DNA from: JACOTK01 sp963743945
GTDB lineage: Bacteria; Actinomycetota; Acidimicrobiia; Acidimicrobiales; CADCSY01
Assembly: GCA_963743945.1 (NCBI GenBank)
Contig: CAVURO010000003.1
Span: forward strand, 47,872-111,871
Length of the DNA: 64,000 bases
Reading direction: 5' to 3'
Shown here: in pieces, positions 38,565 to 48,182 of the stretch
How positions within the stretch are numbered: the first letter of the stretch is position 1
Layout of the letters: every line of letters starts with the position of its first letter
Program-made: the position numbers and the translations under genes
Notes under the pieces: model-generated
What the model was told of the DNA's origin: nothing
Database searches by the model: none
Seen by the model: only the letters and a program-made list of their open reading frames with translations

Positions 38565-39149
38565 TCAACGTGCGTTTTCCCCAGGCGCGTCCGGCAACGG
38601 ACTTGTTCGCCACGACGTGGCTTGCGACCTGCCCGCCGGGCGGCCGGCCCAGGTTGATCGGGTCGCGAGCACGAGGTGGAGGACTCGCAGGATGGGGCCG
38701 TCCGTCATCGGTGACGCCGCCTCCAGATGGCTTTCATAGAGCCCGGCCAGATGGGGAAGCACCTCGTCGTAGAGGATCTCCATGCCCTCGGTTGCGCTCG
38801 GAAGGTTCGGAACGTTCGGGAACCCGAGGCTCAGGAATCCGGCATTCGGAAATGGGTCGCTCTCGCCGAACCGGTTCGTTCGAAGGTCGGCGAACGCCTG
38901 CCCTGCTGTCGGAAACTGCGCCTGCCACAACTCGCCGTGCCAGGCGTGGTATCTCGCCTGGGTGCCCAGGAGCACACGATCGGCTGGGGCGAGATCGGCC
39001 GCTCCCGGCTGTGTCGCCCATCGACCGAGCGTGTGGAACAACTCGACCTCAATCCGGTGGTACCAGCTGATGCGCCCCATGACCGCCTCGAACGTCGACA
39101 GGTCATCACGGCTGTCGGGCAGACTGCGCTTCGCGTCCATGGCCGTCAA
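38565..39149 (-). CDS. Uncharacterised protein (possibly ferritin-like helical)
   Basis: A 194-residue protein I do not recognise with certainty. The N-terminal two thirds is helix-rich with many W/H/E residues, such as WYHRIEVELFHTLGRWA and RYHAWHGELWQAQFP, a pattern seen in ferritin-like proteins. The last 35 residues, beginning after GPILRVLHLVLA, turn abruptly into low-quality Arg/Ser/Trp-rich sequence. A frameshift near 38660-38680 is therefore possible, in line with the other indels here. It ends about 115 bases upstream of the sigma gene. Confidence 0.5.
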   Translation of the reverse strand: MTAMDAKRSLPDSRDDLSTFEAVMGRISWYHRIEVELFHTLGRWATQPGAADLAPADRVLLGTQARYHAWHGELWQAQFPTAGQAFADLRTNRFGESDPFPNAGFLSLGFPNVPNLPSATEGMEILYDEVLPHLAGLYESHLEAASPMTDGPILRVLHLVLATRSTWAGRPAGRSQATSWRTSPLPDAPGENAR

Positions 39150-39200
39150 TCCTCCGCGCCGAGCGGTCCATGTGGGTTCCCCGTCATCACCGACGAAACC

Positions 39201-40855
39201 TCAGCCGCTGTAGCGGTTCGTGATGGGGAGGCGCCGATCCTTGCCGAATGCCTTCGGGGTCACGCGCACCCCCGGTGGCGTCTGGCGGCGCTTGTACTCG
39301 GCAACGTCGATGAGACGGGTGATGCGGTTGACAAGAACGGGGTCGAAACCCGCCTGCTCCAACTCGGCCCGGGTCAGGTCGTGCTCGACATAAGCCTCGA
39401 TGATGGGGTCGAGCAACTCGTAAGGCGGAAGGCTCTGGTCGTCGCGCTGGTCGGCGCGCAGCTCGGCCGATGGCGGCTTGTTCAGGACGTCCTCGTTGAT
39501 CAGGCCGCCGGCCGCCTGGCGATTGCGGTGACGACACAACTCGTAGACCAGCGTCTTGGGCACATCCTTGATGACCGCGAACCCGCCGGCGGTGTCCCCG
39601 TAGAGCGTGGAGTAGCCAACGGCCATCTCGCTCTTGTTCCCCGTGGTCAGCACCATCCAGCCGTGCTCGTTCGACAGGGCCATGAGCAGAACCCCGCGTA
39701 TACGACTCTGCAGATTCTCCTCGGTGAGGTTGGGAGGACGGTCGCCGAGCGACGGGTCGAGCATCGTCAGGAACGCCGCATGCGCCGGCTCGATGGGAAT
39801 CGAACGCAAGGACATCCCCAGTCGCGCCGCCAGGTCGGCCGCGTCGTGCTTCGAGCCCTCGCTCGAAAACCGCGAGGGCATGGAGACGCCGTGCACGTGC
39901 TCGGGACCAAGGGCGTCCACCGCAACAACCGCGACGAGCGACGAGTCGACGCCACCCGACATGCCGATCACCACATCGGTGAAACCGTTCTTGTTGACGT
40001 AGTCACGCGTGCCGAGCACGAGTGCCCGATAGACCTCCTCGGTTGCATCGCTCCGTGGTGCGATCTCATCCACGGCGGACTGCCATTCGCACCCACGTCG
40101 CTGCCATTCGCACCCACGTCGATCTCGATCACCTGCAGGTGCTCGACGAACTGTGGCGCACGCGCGATCAGGATTCCGCGTGCATCGAAAACCATCGATG
40201 CCCCGTCGAAGACCAACTCGTCCTGGCCGCCGACCTGGTTGACGTAGACCAAGGCGCAGCCGTTCTCCGACGATCGACGGGCCAACATCTCCTGCCGTTG
40301 TTCCACGCGACCGGCATGGAACGGCGATGCATTCAGGTTGACCACCACTTGCGCTCCGGCATCGGCCATGAAGGCGACCGGGCCGGCCGGAAACCACACG
40401 TCCTCACAGATCGACACCCCCACCGTCACGCCGCCGACCTCGAACAACGGCGGGGGGCCTTCTCCCGGCTTGAAGTAACGCTGCTCGTCGAAGACGGCAT
40501 AGTTGGGCAGGAGACGTTTGCGATAGGTGCCGATCACCCGCCCGTTCGCGCACACGGCTGCCGCGTTGTGGAGCTGCTCGGAAGACCCATCCACGAAGCC
40601 GACGACGACGGTCACCGGCGAATCGGCGGTTCCGGCTGCCACCGCGTCGAGGGCGCGCAGGTTGTCGGCGATGAAGCCCGGCTTCAACAACAGATCCTCG
40701 GGCGGGTAGCCCGTGATGGTGAGCTCCGGAAAGACCGCGAGATCGCCCTTGCGAACGTCGACCTCCTTCATCGTGGCGAGGATGCGCGCCACGTTGCCGT
40801 CGAGGTCGCCGACCACCGTGTCGATCTGACAGAGAGCCACCCGCAGACGAGCCAT
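39201..40855 (-). pseudogene. nadE: Glutamine-dependent NAD synthetase with frameshift
   Basis: Makes NAD+ from deamido-NAD+, ATP and glutamine. The N-terminal nitrilase-like domain, from ATG 40855, has the glutamate in AVFPELTITGYPPEDLL, the lysine in TYRKRLLPNYAVFDEQRYF and the cysteine in VGVSICEDVWFPAG. The synthetase domain has VIGMSGGVDSSLVAVVAV, TTGNKSEMAVGYSTLYGD and KPPSAEL. The two domains lie in different frames; one missing base at about 40078-40084, next to a 21-bp tandem repeat, joins them into about 551 residues. TAGGCT 7 nt before the ATG suggests a leaderless gene. The residual integrity argues for a sequence error. Confidence 0.9.
40080..40121. repeat. 21-bp tandem duplication in nadE
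   Basis: Two perfect 21-bp units (40080-40100, 40101-40121) encode DVGANGS twice between the two NadE domains and abut the frameshift. Confidence 0.85.
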
Positions 40856-40862
40856 GACGCCC

Positions 40863-40868
40863 AGCCTA
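40863..40868 (-). promoter_or_regulatory. Putative -10 (TAGGCT) of leaderless nadE
   Basis: TAGGCT on the minus strand lies 7 nt before ATG 40855, with no Shine-Dalgarno. Confidence 0.45.
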
Positions 40869-40983
40869 CGCCACCGATTTCGAGCCATTCGGATGAACCC
40901 GGGGGGCATCCCTCACGCGTGGACAACGACCACCGGCGTCACGAGGAGGAAGTTCCGGTCGGTCGACCTGACAGACTGATGTC

Positions 40984-43698
40984 ATGTCACGAGCTGACGG
41001 GAAGGTGGTGCCGCTGCTTGACCTGGACACCGACGACGCCGGAGATCCGGTCTCGGTCGCTCGCGCCATGCACCGCCTGGAAGATGCCCACCCGGGCCTC
41101 CTCGATGAGCTCGGCACGGACACCGGGCTGCGACGAGCGGTCATCGCCGTCTGCGGGGCGAGCAGGTCGCTCACGACGCTTCTCGTCTCCGACCCGGGGG
41201 CCATGGAGATCCTGCGTGATCTCGACACTCGACCCCTCGGGGCGGAATCCGTCCTCGACGAAACCGCTCTACAGCGATGGAAGAACCACGAGTACCTGCG
41301 CATCGCGGCGCGAGATCTCACGGGTCGCGACGAGTTGCCCGAAGTCTCGGCGCACCTCGCCGAGCTTGCTCGCGACGTGCTCCTCGTGAGCAGCCGGCTT
41401 GCCCATGCCGAGCACCTGTTGATCGTCGGCATGGGCAAGCTGGGAGGCAACGAGCTCAACTACGCGAGCGACATCGACATCATCTTCGTCAGCCCGAACG
41501 ACACCGACCCGGCACGGGACGAGTCCGCAGCCCGTGAGATCATGCGAATCGCCGGGCGGTGCTTCCGGGTCGATGTCAACCTTCGTCCCGAGGGGCGCAG
41601 TGGCAGACTCACCCGAACGCTCCCCTCCTACGAGGCCTATTGGCGACAGTGGGCAGAGCCATGGGAGTTCCAGGCCCTGCTGAAGGCACGCCCGGCCTCC
41701 GGCCCTGCCGAGTTGGGTCGCCACCTTCTCGACGCCATCGACCTCCACCTGTGGGAAAGGCCGTTCTCGGCTGATGAGCTCCGATCGCTTCGCACCATGA
41801 AGGCACGCGCCGAGGCGGAGGTTGCCCGATCCAAGAGCGCCGGCCGGGATCTCAAGCGCGGAGCGGGCGGGATTCGCGACGTCGAGTTCTCGGTTCAGTT
41901 GCTGCAGCTCGTCCATGGTCGCCACGATCCGGACCTCCGGTCGCCCACAACCCTGGATGCGCTGAACGAGCTTTCGTCAGCGGCCTACATCGACCACCAG
42001 GATGCTTTCGTGCTGAGCGGTTGCTACCGCTTCCTTCGTACCGTCGAGCATCGCCTCCAACTCGTCGACGAACAACAGGTGCATGCCGTGCCGAAGGATG
42101 ACGCCGAGCGCGAACGCCTTGCGCGGGTCCTCGGTTACCGGCCCGACGCCGATCTCAGCGCGCTCGGCGCCTTCGACGCCGAGCTCATCTCACGTCAGGC
42201 AACGGTGCGCTCCGTCTACGAACGCCTCTACTTCCGTCCGCTCCTGGAGGCCTTCTCGGACTCGACCGGCAGGCTCAGTCGCATCGCGGCAGAGGAACGT
42301 CTCGCTGCGTTCGGGTTTCGTGAGTCCGAACGAACCCGCGAGGCGGTCCAGGAACTGACGCGTGGGCTCACCCGTTCCTCGAGGCTCATGGATCAGTTCC
42401 TGCCGCTGCTGCTGGGATGGTTGGCGGACAGTCCGGACCCCGACCAGGGGCTTCTCGGGCTTCGAACCCTTGCATCGGGCACCCAGCGAACCACCGAGCT
42501 CGTGCGCTCGTTTCGTGAGTCACCCGAGGCCGCTCGGCGCCTCAGCCTGATCCTGGGAACCAGTCGACTCCTCGGGCGGCTGCTCGAGCACAATCCCGAC
42601 CTCATCGCCGAGTTGGCCGAGAACGACCCCATGGCACTGCAGTCCCCCGATGAGCTGATCGAGACGGCGCAAGCCATGCTCACCTGGCGTGATCCGAGCG
42701 AGCGCAACGTCGCGCTCAGGCGCAGCAACGAACGCGAGCTCGTCCGGATCGCCACCCGCGATCTGCTGGGATTCAGCACCCTGCAGGCAACCGAGGCCCA
42801 TCTCACCCGGCTGGCGGAAGCCACGTTGCAGACCGCATTGGGGGCCTGCGACCCTCGCATTCCCTTCGCCATTGTCTCGTTGGGCCGCTTCGGAGGCGCC
42901 GAGCTCTCGTATGCGAGCGATCTCGACGTCCTCTTCGTCTATGAGGGCGCCGATGCAGCAGCCCTCGCAGAGGCCGAACGGGTGGCAACCGCTCTGCTCC
43001 GCTTCGTCGGCGGGGATACGCCGGTCGAACGCATCTGGGCGCTGGACCTGAACCTGCGACCCGAGGGACGTCATGGTCCCCTTGCCCGGAGCATCGAGGG
43101 TTTCGATGCGTACTTCCAGCGTTGGGCAGATGTCTGGGAGCGCCAGGCCCTGGCCCGTGCCCGGCCCGTGGCAGGCGACATGGCCCTGGCTGAACGATTC
43201 ATGAAACTGGTCGACCACCATGTCTGGCAGCTGCCCTTCACCGACGAGCACATCCGCGAGATCCGTCGGGTCAAGGCTCGTATCGAACGCGAACGCCTAC
43301 CTGCCGGCGACGACCCACAGTTCCATCTGAAGCTCGGTCGAGGCGCGCTCGTCGACGTCGAGTTCTGCGTGCAACTCCTCCAGCTGCAGCACGGGGCCCG
43401 CTCACCGGGGACGATGAGGGCCCTCTCGCTTCTCGCCGAGAGCGGCAAGGTCACCGCAGCCGATGCCGCCGTCCTGGGCGAGGCCTACGTGCTCTGCGAG
43501 GAGACCAGAAATCGGCTCTTTCTCATCCGTGGCGTCCCCGACGACGCGCTGCCCCGAGCTCCAGAGCAGCTCAGCAGTCTGGCCCGCTCGTTGGACACGA
43601 CTCCTTCGGAGCTTCGTGAGCACTATCGGCGGGTCACGCGTCGGGCTCGTCAGGTCGTTGAACGTCTTTTCTACGGACGGGTGCCGGAGGGACCATGA
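40984..43698 (+). CDS. glnE: Glutamine synthetase adenylyltransferase/adenylyl-removing enzyme
   Basis: Adenylylates and deadenylylates glutamine synthetase, here encoded downstream. The 904-residue protein has two nucleotidyltransferase domains: MGKLGGNELNYASDIDIIFV (about residue 149) and LGRFGGAELSYASDLDVLFV (about 635), each followed by VDLNLRPEGRSGRL or LDLNLRPEGRHGPL and a helical domain (GAGGIRDVEFSVQLLQL; GRGALVDVEFCVQLLQL). CAGACT lies 6 nt before ATG 40984, a weaker copy of the leaderless -10. Its stop overlaps the next gene as ATGA. Confidence 0.95.
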   Translation: MSRADGKVVPLLDLDTDDAGDPVSVARAMHRLEDAHPGLLDELGTDTGLRRAVIAVCGASRSLTTLLVSDPGAMEILRDLDTRPLGAESVLDETALQRWKNHEYLRIAARDLTGRDELPEVSAHLAELARDVLLVSSRLAHAEHLLIVGMGKLGGNELNYASDIDIIFVSPNDTDPARDESAAREIMRIAGRCFRVDVNLRPEGRSGRLTRTLPSYEAYWRQWAEPWEFQALLKARPASGPAELGRHLLDAIDLHLWERPFSADELRSLRTMKARAEAEVARSKSAGRDLKRGAGGIRDVEFSVQLLQLVHGRHDPDLRSPTTLDALNELSSAAYIDHQDAFVLSGCYRFLRTVEHRLQLVDEQQVHAVPKDDAERERLARVLGYRPDADLSALGAFDAELISRQATVRSVYERLYFRPLLEAFSDSTGRLSRIAAEERLAAFGFRESERTREAVQELTRGLTRSSRLMDQFLPLLLGWLADSPDPDQGLLGLRTLASGTQRTTELVRSFRESPEAARRLSLILGTSRLLGRLLEHNPDLIAELAENDPMALQSPDELIETAQAMLTWRDPSERNVALRRSNERELVRIATRDLLGFSTLQATEAHLTRLAEATLQTALGACDPRIPFAIVSLGRFGGAELSYASDLDVLFVYEGADAAALAEAERVATALLRFVGGDTPVERIWALDLNLRPEGRHGPLARSIEGFDAYFQRWADVWERQALARARPVAGDMALAERFMKLVDHHVWQLPFTDEHIREIRRVKARIERERLPAGDDPQFHLKLGRGALVDVEFCVQLLQLQHGARSPGTMRALSLLAESGKVTAADAAVLGEAYVLCEETRNRLFLIRGVPDDALPRAPEQLSSLARSLDTTPSELREHYRRVTRRARQVVERLFYGRVPEGP

Positions 43699-44216
43699 AT
43701 CGTTCCCTGACCCGACGCTCGGAAGTGGTATCGCTCTGCCTTGCGGTCATCTCGGTTCTCGGTTTGGTCATCTCGGTTCTCGGTCCGGGCTCGCCCTCCC
43801 ATGCCCAGGGCGTGGGGCCCGACACAGGCGACACCACGGTTCCGCCAACGGCCCCGACAACCACCCCGACCACCCCGAATACGGAGCCGGCGACGACCGT
43901 CCCCACGGTGCCCACGACGGCGGCTCCCGAGCCCACAACCGCCGAGACCCCGCCCCCGACCGGCGAGACGGTCCCACCCGAGCCGGCGGTGGAGGAAACG
44001 GTCCCCCGCAAACGCGAGCCTGCACCCACGACCAGGCCGACCTTCGTTCCCCCCGCGGGCAACCCCGTTGTCGTCCCGGACACGCCCGGTTCGGGACCAC
44101 TGAATGGCCCCGGGACCCGGTACCTGCCGCTGATGGTCGTTCTGTCGCTCGGAGGCTTCGCCGTCGCCGCCGGCGTGCTCGGTGCACAGTGGTACCGAAC
44201 CCGCCCGGGTGTCTGA
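43695..44216 (+). CDS. Pro/Thr-rich envelope protein coupled to glnE
   Basis: A 173-residue protein with no recognised domain. An N-terminal hydrophobic segment contains ISVLGLVISVLG, produced by a 21-bp tandem duplication at 43745-43786. A long Thr/Pro/Glu linker follows, then a C-terminal helix (LPLMVVLSLGGFAVAAGVLGA) and a short basic tail. It is probably exported and membrane-anchored. Its ATG overlaps the glnE stop, so it is cotranscribed with glnE, but no nitrogen-related role is visible. A bidirectional terminator follows. Confidence 0.6.
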   Translation: MNRSLTRRSEVVSLCLAVISVLGLVISVLGPGSPSHAQGVGPDTGDTTVPPTAPTTTPTTPNTEPATTVPTVPTTAAPEPTTAETPPPTGETVPPEPAVEETVPRKREPAPTTRPTFVPPAGNPVVVPDTPGSGPLNGPGTRYLPLMVVLSLGGFAVAAGVLGAQWYRTRPGV

Positions 44217-44218
44217 AA

Positions 44219-44260
44219 CGCCAACTGCCGACCCCATCTTCGCGAGGTCGGCAGTTGGCG
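44219..44260. terminator. Bidirectional terminator between convergent genes
   Basis: CGCCAACTGCCGACC (44219-44233) pairs perfectly with GGTCGGCAGTTGGCG (44246-44260), 15 bp around a 12-nt loop. It lies between the glnE transcript and convergent glnA. Confidence 0.85.
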
Positions 44261-44280
44261 TCGAACAAGACGGCCCGGCT

Positions 44281-45705
44281 TTACAGGTCGTAGTAGAGCA
44301 TGAACTCCCATGGGTGGGGACGCAGGCGAATGGCATCGACCTCGTTCTCACGCTTGTAGGCGATCCAGGTGTCGATGACGTCGTCGGTGAACACGCCGCC
44401 TGCCTTCAGGAAGGCGTTGTCGGCCTCGAGGGCCTCCAAGGCCTCGGGCAAGGAGCCCGGAACCTGAGGAACCTTGGCCAACTCCTCGGGAGGCAGGTCG
44501 TAGAGGTCCTTGTCGACGGGAGGCGGAGGCTCGATGCGGTTCTGGATGCCGTCGAGTCCCGCCATCATCATCGCCGCGAACGCCAGGTAGGGGTTGCAGC
44601 TCGGGTCGGGGCAGCGGAACTCGATGCGCTTGGCCTTGGGACTCTTGGACGCAAGGGGGATGCGCACCGAGGCGGAACGGTTGCGCTGGCTGTAAACCAG
44701 GTTGACGGGAGCCTCGTAACCGGGAACCAGACGCTTGTAGCTGTTGGTCGTGGGCGCAGCGAAGGCAAGCACGGCGGGAGCGTGCTTGAGCAGGCCACCG
44801 ATGTACCACCGAGCGATGTCCGACAGCCCGCCGTAGCCGGTCTCGTCGAAGAACAGCGGCTCGCCGCTCTTCCACAGGGACTGATGGCAGTGCATGCCCG
44901 ACCCGTTGTCCTGGAACAGTGGCTTGGGCATGAAGGTGGCCGACTTGCCCGCCGCCCATGCCGTGTTCTTCACGATGTACTTGAAAAGCATCAGGCGGTC
45001 GGCCTGGTTCAACAAGGTGCTGAACTTCATGCCGATCTCGGACTGGCCACCGGTGGCCACCTCGTGGTGGTGCAACTCGCACTCCAGGCCGACCTTGGCC
45101 ATGTTGAGCGCCATCTCCGAACGGAGATCGGCATAGTGATCCATGGGGGGAACCGGGAAATAGCCCTGCTTGGAACGGGGTTTGAACCCGAGGTTGGGCC
45201 CCTCGTCCCGCCCCGTGTTCCAGGTTCCCTCGATCGAATCGACCTGGTAGAAGGCCGAGTTGGTGTTCTGGCCGAAGCGGACGTCGTCGAAGATGAAGAA
45301 CTCGGCCTCGGGTCCGAAGAAGCAGGTGTCGGCGATGCCCGTGGAGGCGAGGTACTGCTCGGCCTTGCGGGCGATGTAACGAGGGTCACGGGAGTAGGGC
45401 TCGCCGGTCACCGGATCGTGCACGTAACAGTTGATGATGAGGGTCTTGTGCTGCCGGAAGGGGTCGATGACCGCCGTGTCCGGGTCGGGGAACAAGACCA
45501 TGTCCGACTCCTGGATCTCCTGGAAACCCCGAATCGACGAACCGTCGAAGGCAAACCCTTCGGCGATCGCGTCCTCGTCGAATCGATAGGCAGGCACGGT
45601 GAAGTGCTGCATGAGGCCGGGCAGGTCACAAAAACGGAAGTCGATGAACTCGACGCCATCGCTTTTGACCATGTTCACCACTTCGGCGGCCGTACGTTCC
45701 TGCAC
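44281..45705 (-). CDS. glnA: Glutamine synthetase type I
   Basis: Makes glutamine from glutamate, ammonia and ATP; dodecameric and cytoplasmic. At 474 residues it is the standard GSI-beta length. It has FAFDGSSIRGFQEIQESDM, FGPEAEFFIFDDVRFG, GSGMHCHQSLW, the ATP-site region NSYKRLVPGYEAPVN and RCPDPSCNPYLAFAAMMMAG. VDKDLYDLPPEE carries the tyrosine that GlnE adenylylates, and glnE lies downstream on the other strand. GTG 45705 is fixed by GGAGGAAAC immediately upstream; longer in-frame extension is not supported. Confidence 0.96.
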   Translation of the reverse strand: MQERTAAEVVNMVKSDGVEFIDFRFCDLPGLMQHFTVPAYRFDEDAIAEGFAFDGSSIRGFQEIQESDMVLFPDPDTAVIDPFRQHKTLIINCYVHDPVTGEPYSRDPRYIARKAEQYLASTGIADTCFFGPEAEFFIFDDVRFGQNTNSAFYQVDSIEGTWNTGRDEGPNLGFKPRSKQGYFPVPPMDHYADLRSEMALNMAKVGLECELHHHEVATGGQSEIGMKFSTLLNQADRLMLFKYIVKNTAWAAGKSATFMPKPLFQDNGSGMHCHQSLWKSGEPLFFDETGYGGLSDIARWYIGGLLKHAPAVLAFAAPTTNSYKRLVPGYEAPVNLVYSQRNRSASVRIPLASKSPKAKRIEFRCPDPSCNPYLAFAAMMMAGLDGIQNRIEPPPPVDKDLYDLPPEELAKVPQVPGSLPEALEALEADNAFLKAGGVFTDDVIDTWIAYKRENEVDAIRLRPHPWEFMLYYDL

Positions 45706-45790
45706 CGTTTCCTCCTTCAAGCATGCTCCGTGGACGGCAACTGCGTTGCGAAGCTTGCCGCCCACGGTCGCGGGGCGCAACTTCCGGCCT

Positions 45791-45818
45791 GTTTCCGGAT
45801 TGTGAACGTTCTATGAAC
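45791..45818. promoter_or_regulatory. Candidate GlnR-type box between divergent glnA genes
   Basis: In the 190-base gap between the two glutamine synthetase genes there is a TGAAC direct repeat (45803-45807 and 45814-45818) with 11-bp periodicity, preceded by GTTTCC at 45791. This resembles GlnR boxes (repeats of GTnAC/GAAAC about 11 bp apart), and a GlnR-like gene lies nearby. Match quality is moderate. Confidence 0.35.
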
Positions 45819-45895
45819 CCGCCGGCCCGATGCAATGGACATCGCCCGAGGAATGCGAAGATGGATACAGCTCGTCAACTGTGCTCGGAGGCAGC

Positions 45896-47230
45896 GTGGA
45901 ACGTCAACAGGATTATGTGTTGCGAACCGTTGAGGAACGTGGGGTGCGCTTCATCCAACTGTGGTTCACGGACGTCCTGGGAACCCCCAAGGCGGTGAGC
46001 ATCACGCCCGCCGAGCTCGAGAACGCCCTCGAAGAGGGCATGACCTTCGACGGATCGGCCATCGACGGTTTCAGTCGAGTGCAGGAAAGCGACATGCTCG
46101 CCAAGCCCGACCCCAAGACCTTCCAAATTCTCCCCACGGCCGAGCACAACGCACCCGTTGGCCGGGTCTTCTGCGACATCGTCAACCTCGACAACACGCC
46201 ATTCGAAGGCGACCCTCGCAACGTGCTGCGGCGCTCACTCGAACGCGCCCGGGAACTGGGGTTCTCCTTCTACGCTGCTCCGGAGGTCGAGTACTTCTAC
46301 TTCGCCGACGACAACCCCGCACACCCCCCGGTGCTTCTCGACCAGGGTTCCTATTTCGAGCTCACCGTGTCGGACCTGGCCAGCGATCTGCGCAAGCAAA
46401 CCGTGTTGACCCTCGAGGAGATGGGCGTGCCGGTCGAGTACTCCCTGCACGAGGACAGCCCCAGCCAACACGAGATCGATCTTCGCCACACCGATGCGCT
46501 GACGATGGCCGACACCGTCATGACCCTGCGGCTCCTCGCCAAGGAGATCGCTCAGGCTCACGGTGTGTACGCCAGCTTCATGCCCAAGCCCATCGCGGGC
46601 GTGCAGGGCTCGGGCATGCACACCCATTTCTCGCTCTTCGAGGGCGACACCAACGCGTTCTACGACCCCGACGATGCTCACGGACTGTCGAAGGTGGCCA
46701 AGGGCTTCATCGCCGGGCTCCTCCGCCATGCCCCGGAGATCACCGCCGTGACCAACCAGTGGGTGAACTCCTACAAGCGCCTCGTCGTCGGCTACGAGGC
46801 GCCGGTCTATGTCGCATGGGCGCGGAACAACCGCTCGGCGGTCGTCAACGTACCGCATGCGAAGCGCAACAAGTCCGAGTCGACCCGGGTCGAGTACCGA
46901 GCGCTCGACCCGGCGTGCAACCCCTATCTCGCCTTCGCCGTCGTGCTTGCCGCCGGGTTGAAGGGCGTCGAGGAGGGATACGACCTGCCTCCCGAGACTC
47001 AGGGCAACCTCTACGAGCTCACCCCCGAGGAGCTGCTCGCCGAGAACATCGGTGCACTCCCCGGCAACCTCCACGAGGCCATCACGATCATGGAGCGCTC
47101 CGAGTTGGTCGCCGAGACCCTTGGGGAGCACGTCTTCGAATGGTTCATCCGCAACAAGCAATCCGAATGGGCCGATTACAAGACCCAGGTGAGCCAGTTC
47201 GAGCTCGATCGCTACCTTCGCAGGCTTTGA
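45896..47230 (+). CDS. Second glutamine synthetase type I homologue (GlnA2-like)
   Basis: A 444-residue GSI-family enzyme with FDGSAIDGFSRVQESDM, FYAAPEVEYFYF, GSGMHTHFSLFEG, NSYKRLVVGYEAPVYVAW and RALDPACNPYLAFAVVLAAG. The length and sequence resemble the GSI-alpha/GlnA2 branch. The segment GNLYELTPEELL aligns with the adenylylation loop and keeps a tyrosine, but the acidic context differs from GlnA1. GTG 45896 has GGAGG 4-5 bases before it, setting the start. It is followed after 9 bases by a GlnR-like regulator, so the pair is likely cotranscribed. Confidence 0.9.
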   Translation: MERQQDYVLRTVEERGVRFIQLWFTDVLGTPKAVSITPAELENALEEGMTFDGSAIDGFSRVQESDMLAKPDPKTFQILPTAEHNAPVGRVFCDIVNLDNTPFEGDPRNVLRRSLERARELGFSFYAAPEVEYFYFADDNPAHPPVLLDQGSYFELTVSDLASDLRKQTVLTLEEMGVPVEYSLHEDSPSQHEIDLRHTDALTMADTVMTLRLLAKEIAQAHGVYASFMPKPIAGVQGSGMHTHFSLFEGDTNAFYDPDDAHGLSKVAKGFIAGLLRHAPEITAVTNQWVNSYKRLVVGYEAPVYVAWARNNRSAVVNVPHAKRNKSESTRVEYRALDPACNPYLAFAVVLAAGLKGVEEGYDLPPETQGNLYELTPEELLAENIGALPGNLHEAITIMERSELVAETLGEHVFEWFIRNKQSEWADYKTQVSQFELDRYLRRL

Positions 47231-47239
47231 GGTGAGCTT

Positions 47240-47919
47240 GTGGAACCTCTGATGCTGTTTCCCGACCCGCCTGCGCCGGAGCTGTCCCAGGCGCTCGACC
47301 TCGGGGGCTACCCGTGGAAAGCGGTCAACAACGTCGAGATGGCCACCCGGCTGGAGCCCGAGAGCGGCTGGGCGGGGGCCATCATCTGTGCCGATGAGGA
47401 TCCCGACACGGCCTTCACCCTGTGTCGTGCCCTGAGGAAGCGAGACATCCCGTTCGACCCGCTGTTGCTTCTGGTCAACACCACCCAGCTCACCGACCTC
47501 TCCCTTCGGGAGGACCTCTTCGACGACTTCTGCCTCACGCCGATACGGCCGGCCGAGCTGGGCGCTCGACTCAAGCACCTTTTCTGGCGCACCGGCCGAG
47601 GAACGCGCCCCGAGCTCATCGAGTACGGCCCGCTCGTGCTGAACCTCGAGACCTATCAGGCCGCCATCTCGGGCAAGCCGCTCGACCTCACCTACATGGA
47701 GTACGAGCTCCTGAAGTTCCTCGCATCACATCCGGGAAAGGTCTTCACCCGAGAGACGCTGCTCAGCAGGGTCTGGGGCTACGACTACTACGGGGGGCGC
47801 GAACAGTGGACGTCCACGTTCGTCGGTTGCGTGCCAAGCTCAGCGAGGAACATGCGCCGCTGATCCAGACGGTTCGGTCGGTGGGCTACCGCTTCGGTGA
47901 GTCGCGCTGGACCCTTTGA
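47240..47919 (+). pseudogene. GlnR-like OmpR-family response regulator, frameshifted
   Basis: Resembles GlnR, the actinobacterial orphan regulator of nitrogen genes. The receiver-like domain has IICADEDPDTAFTLCRALRK and FDDFCLTPIRPAELGARLK. The winged-helix begins LDLTYMEYELLKFLASHPGK and FTRETLLSRVWGYDYYGG. After GG the frame is lost at the six-G run 47792-47797. Adding one G restores ARTVDVHVRRLRAKLSEE and LIQTVRSVGYRFGE to the stop at 47917-47919, the canonical recognition helix and wing, giving about 226 residues. A homopolymer miscall is the likeliest cause. The location just after a glutamine synthetase gene fits GlnR. Confidence 0.8.
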
Positions 47920-47984
47920 GGCGGATCGTCTCGCCCCGATCGCCGAGCACTGCCTCCCGAGAGAGCACTGCGCCATGAAGCGGC

Positions 47985-48182
47985 TCAGATGTTGAGGTCG
48001 ATCAGCTCACTGTCGGCGTAGCGGTCGTCGGCGTCCGCCTTGAGCAACAGGCCCAACAGGGCCGCCATGCCACCACCGCTCATGATGACCATGGGCGGGA
48101 AGACGACCAACAGGACGACGATGAGGACCGCTGCTCCAATCACGACTTCAGTCTGCCCGATCGGAGCGGGCTTCGCCCACAT
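47985..48182 (-). CDS. Small membrane protein
   Basis: A 65-residue protein (52 if GTG 48143 is used) with one long hydrophobic stretch (VVIGAAVLIVVLLVVFPPMVI), a glycine-rich turn, a second short hydrophobic stretch and an acidic end. No family is recognised. It overlaps the end of ridA by 35 bases with ATG 48182, or starts just after it with GTG 48143. It is probably cotranscribed with ridA. Confidence 0.5.
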   Translation of the reverse strand: MWAKPAPIGQTEVVIGAAVLIVVLLVVFPPMVIMSGGGMAALLGLLLKADADDRYADSELIDLNI

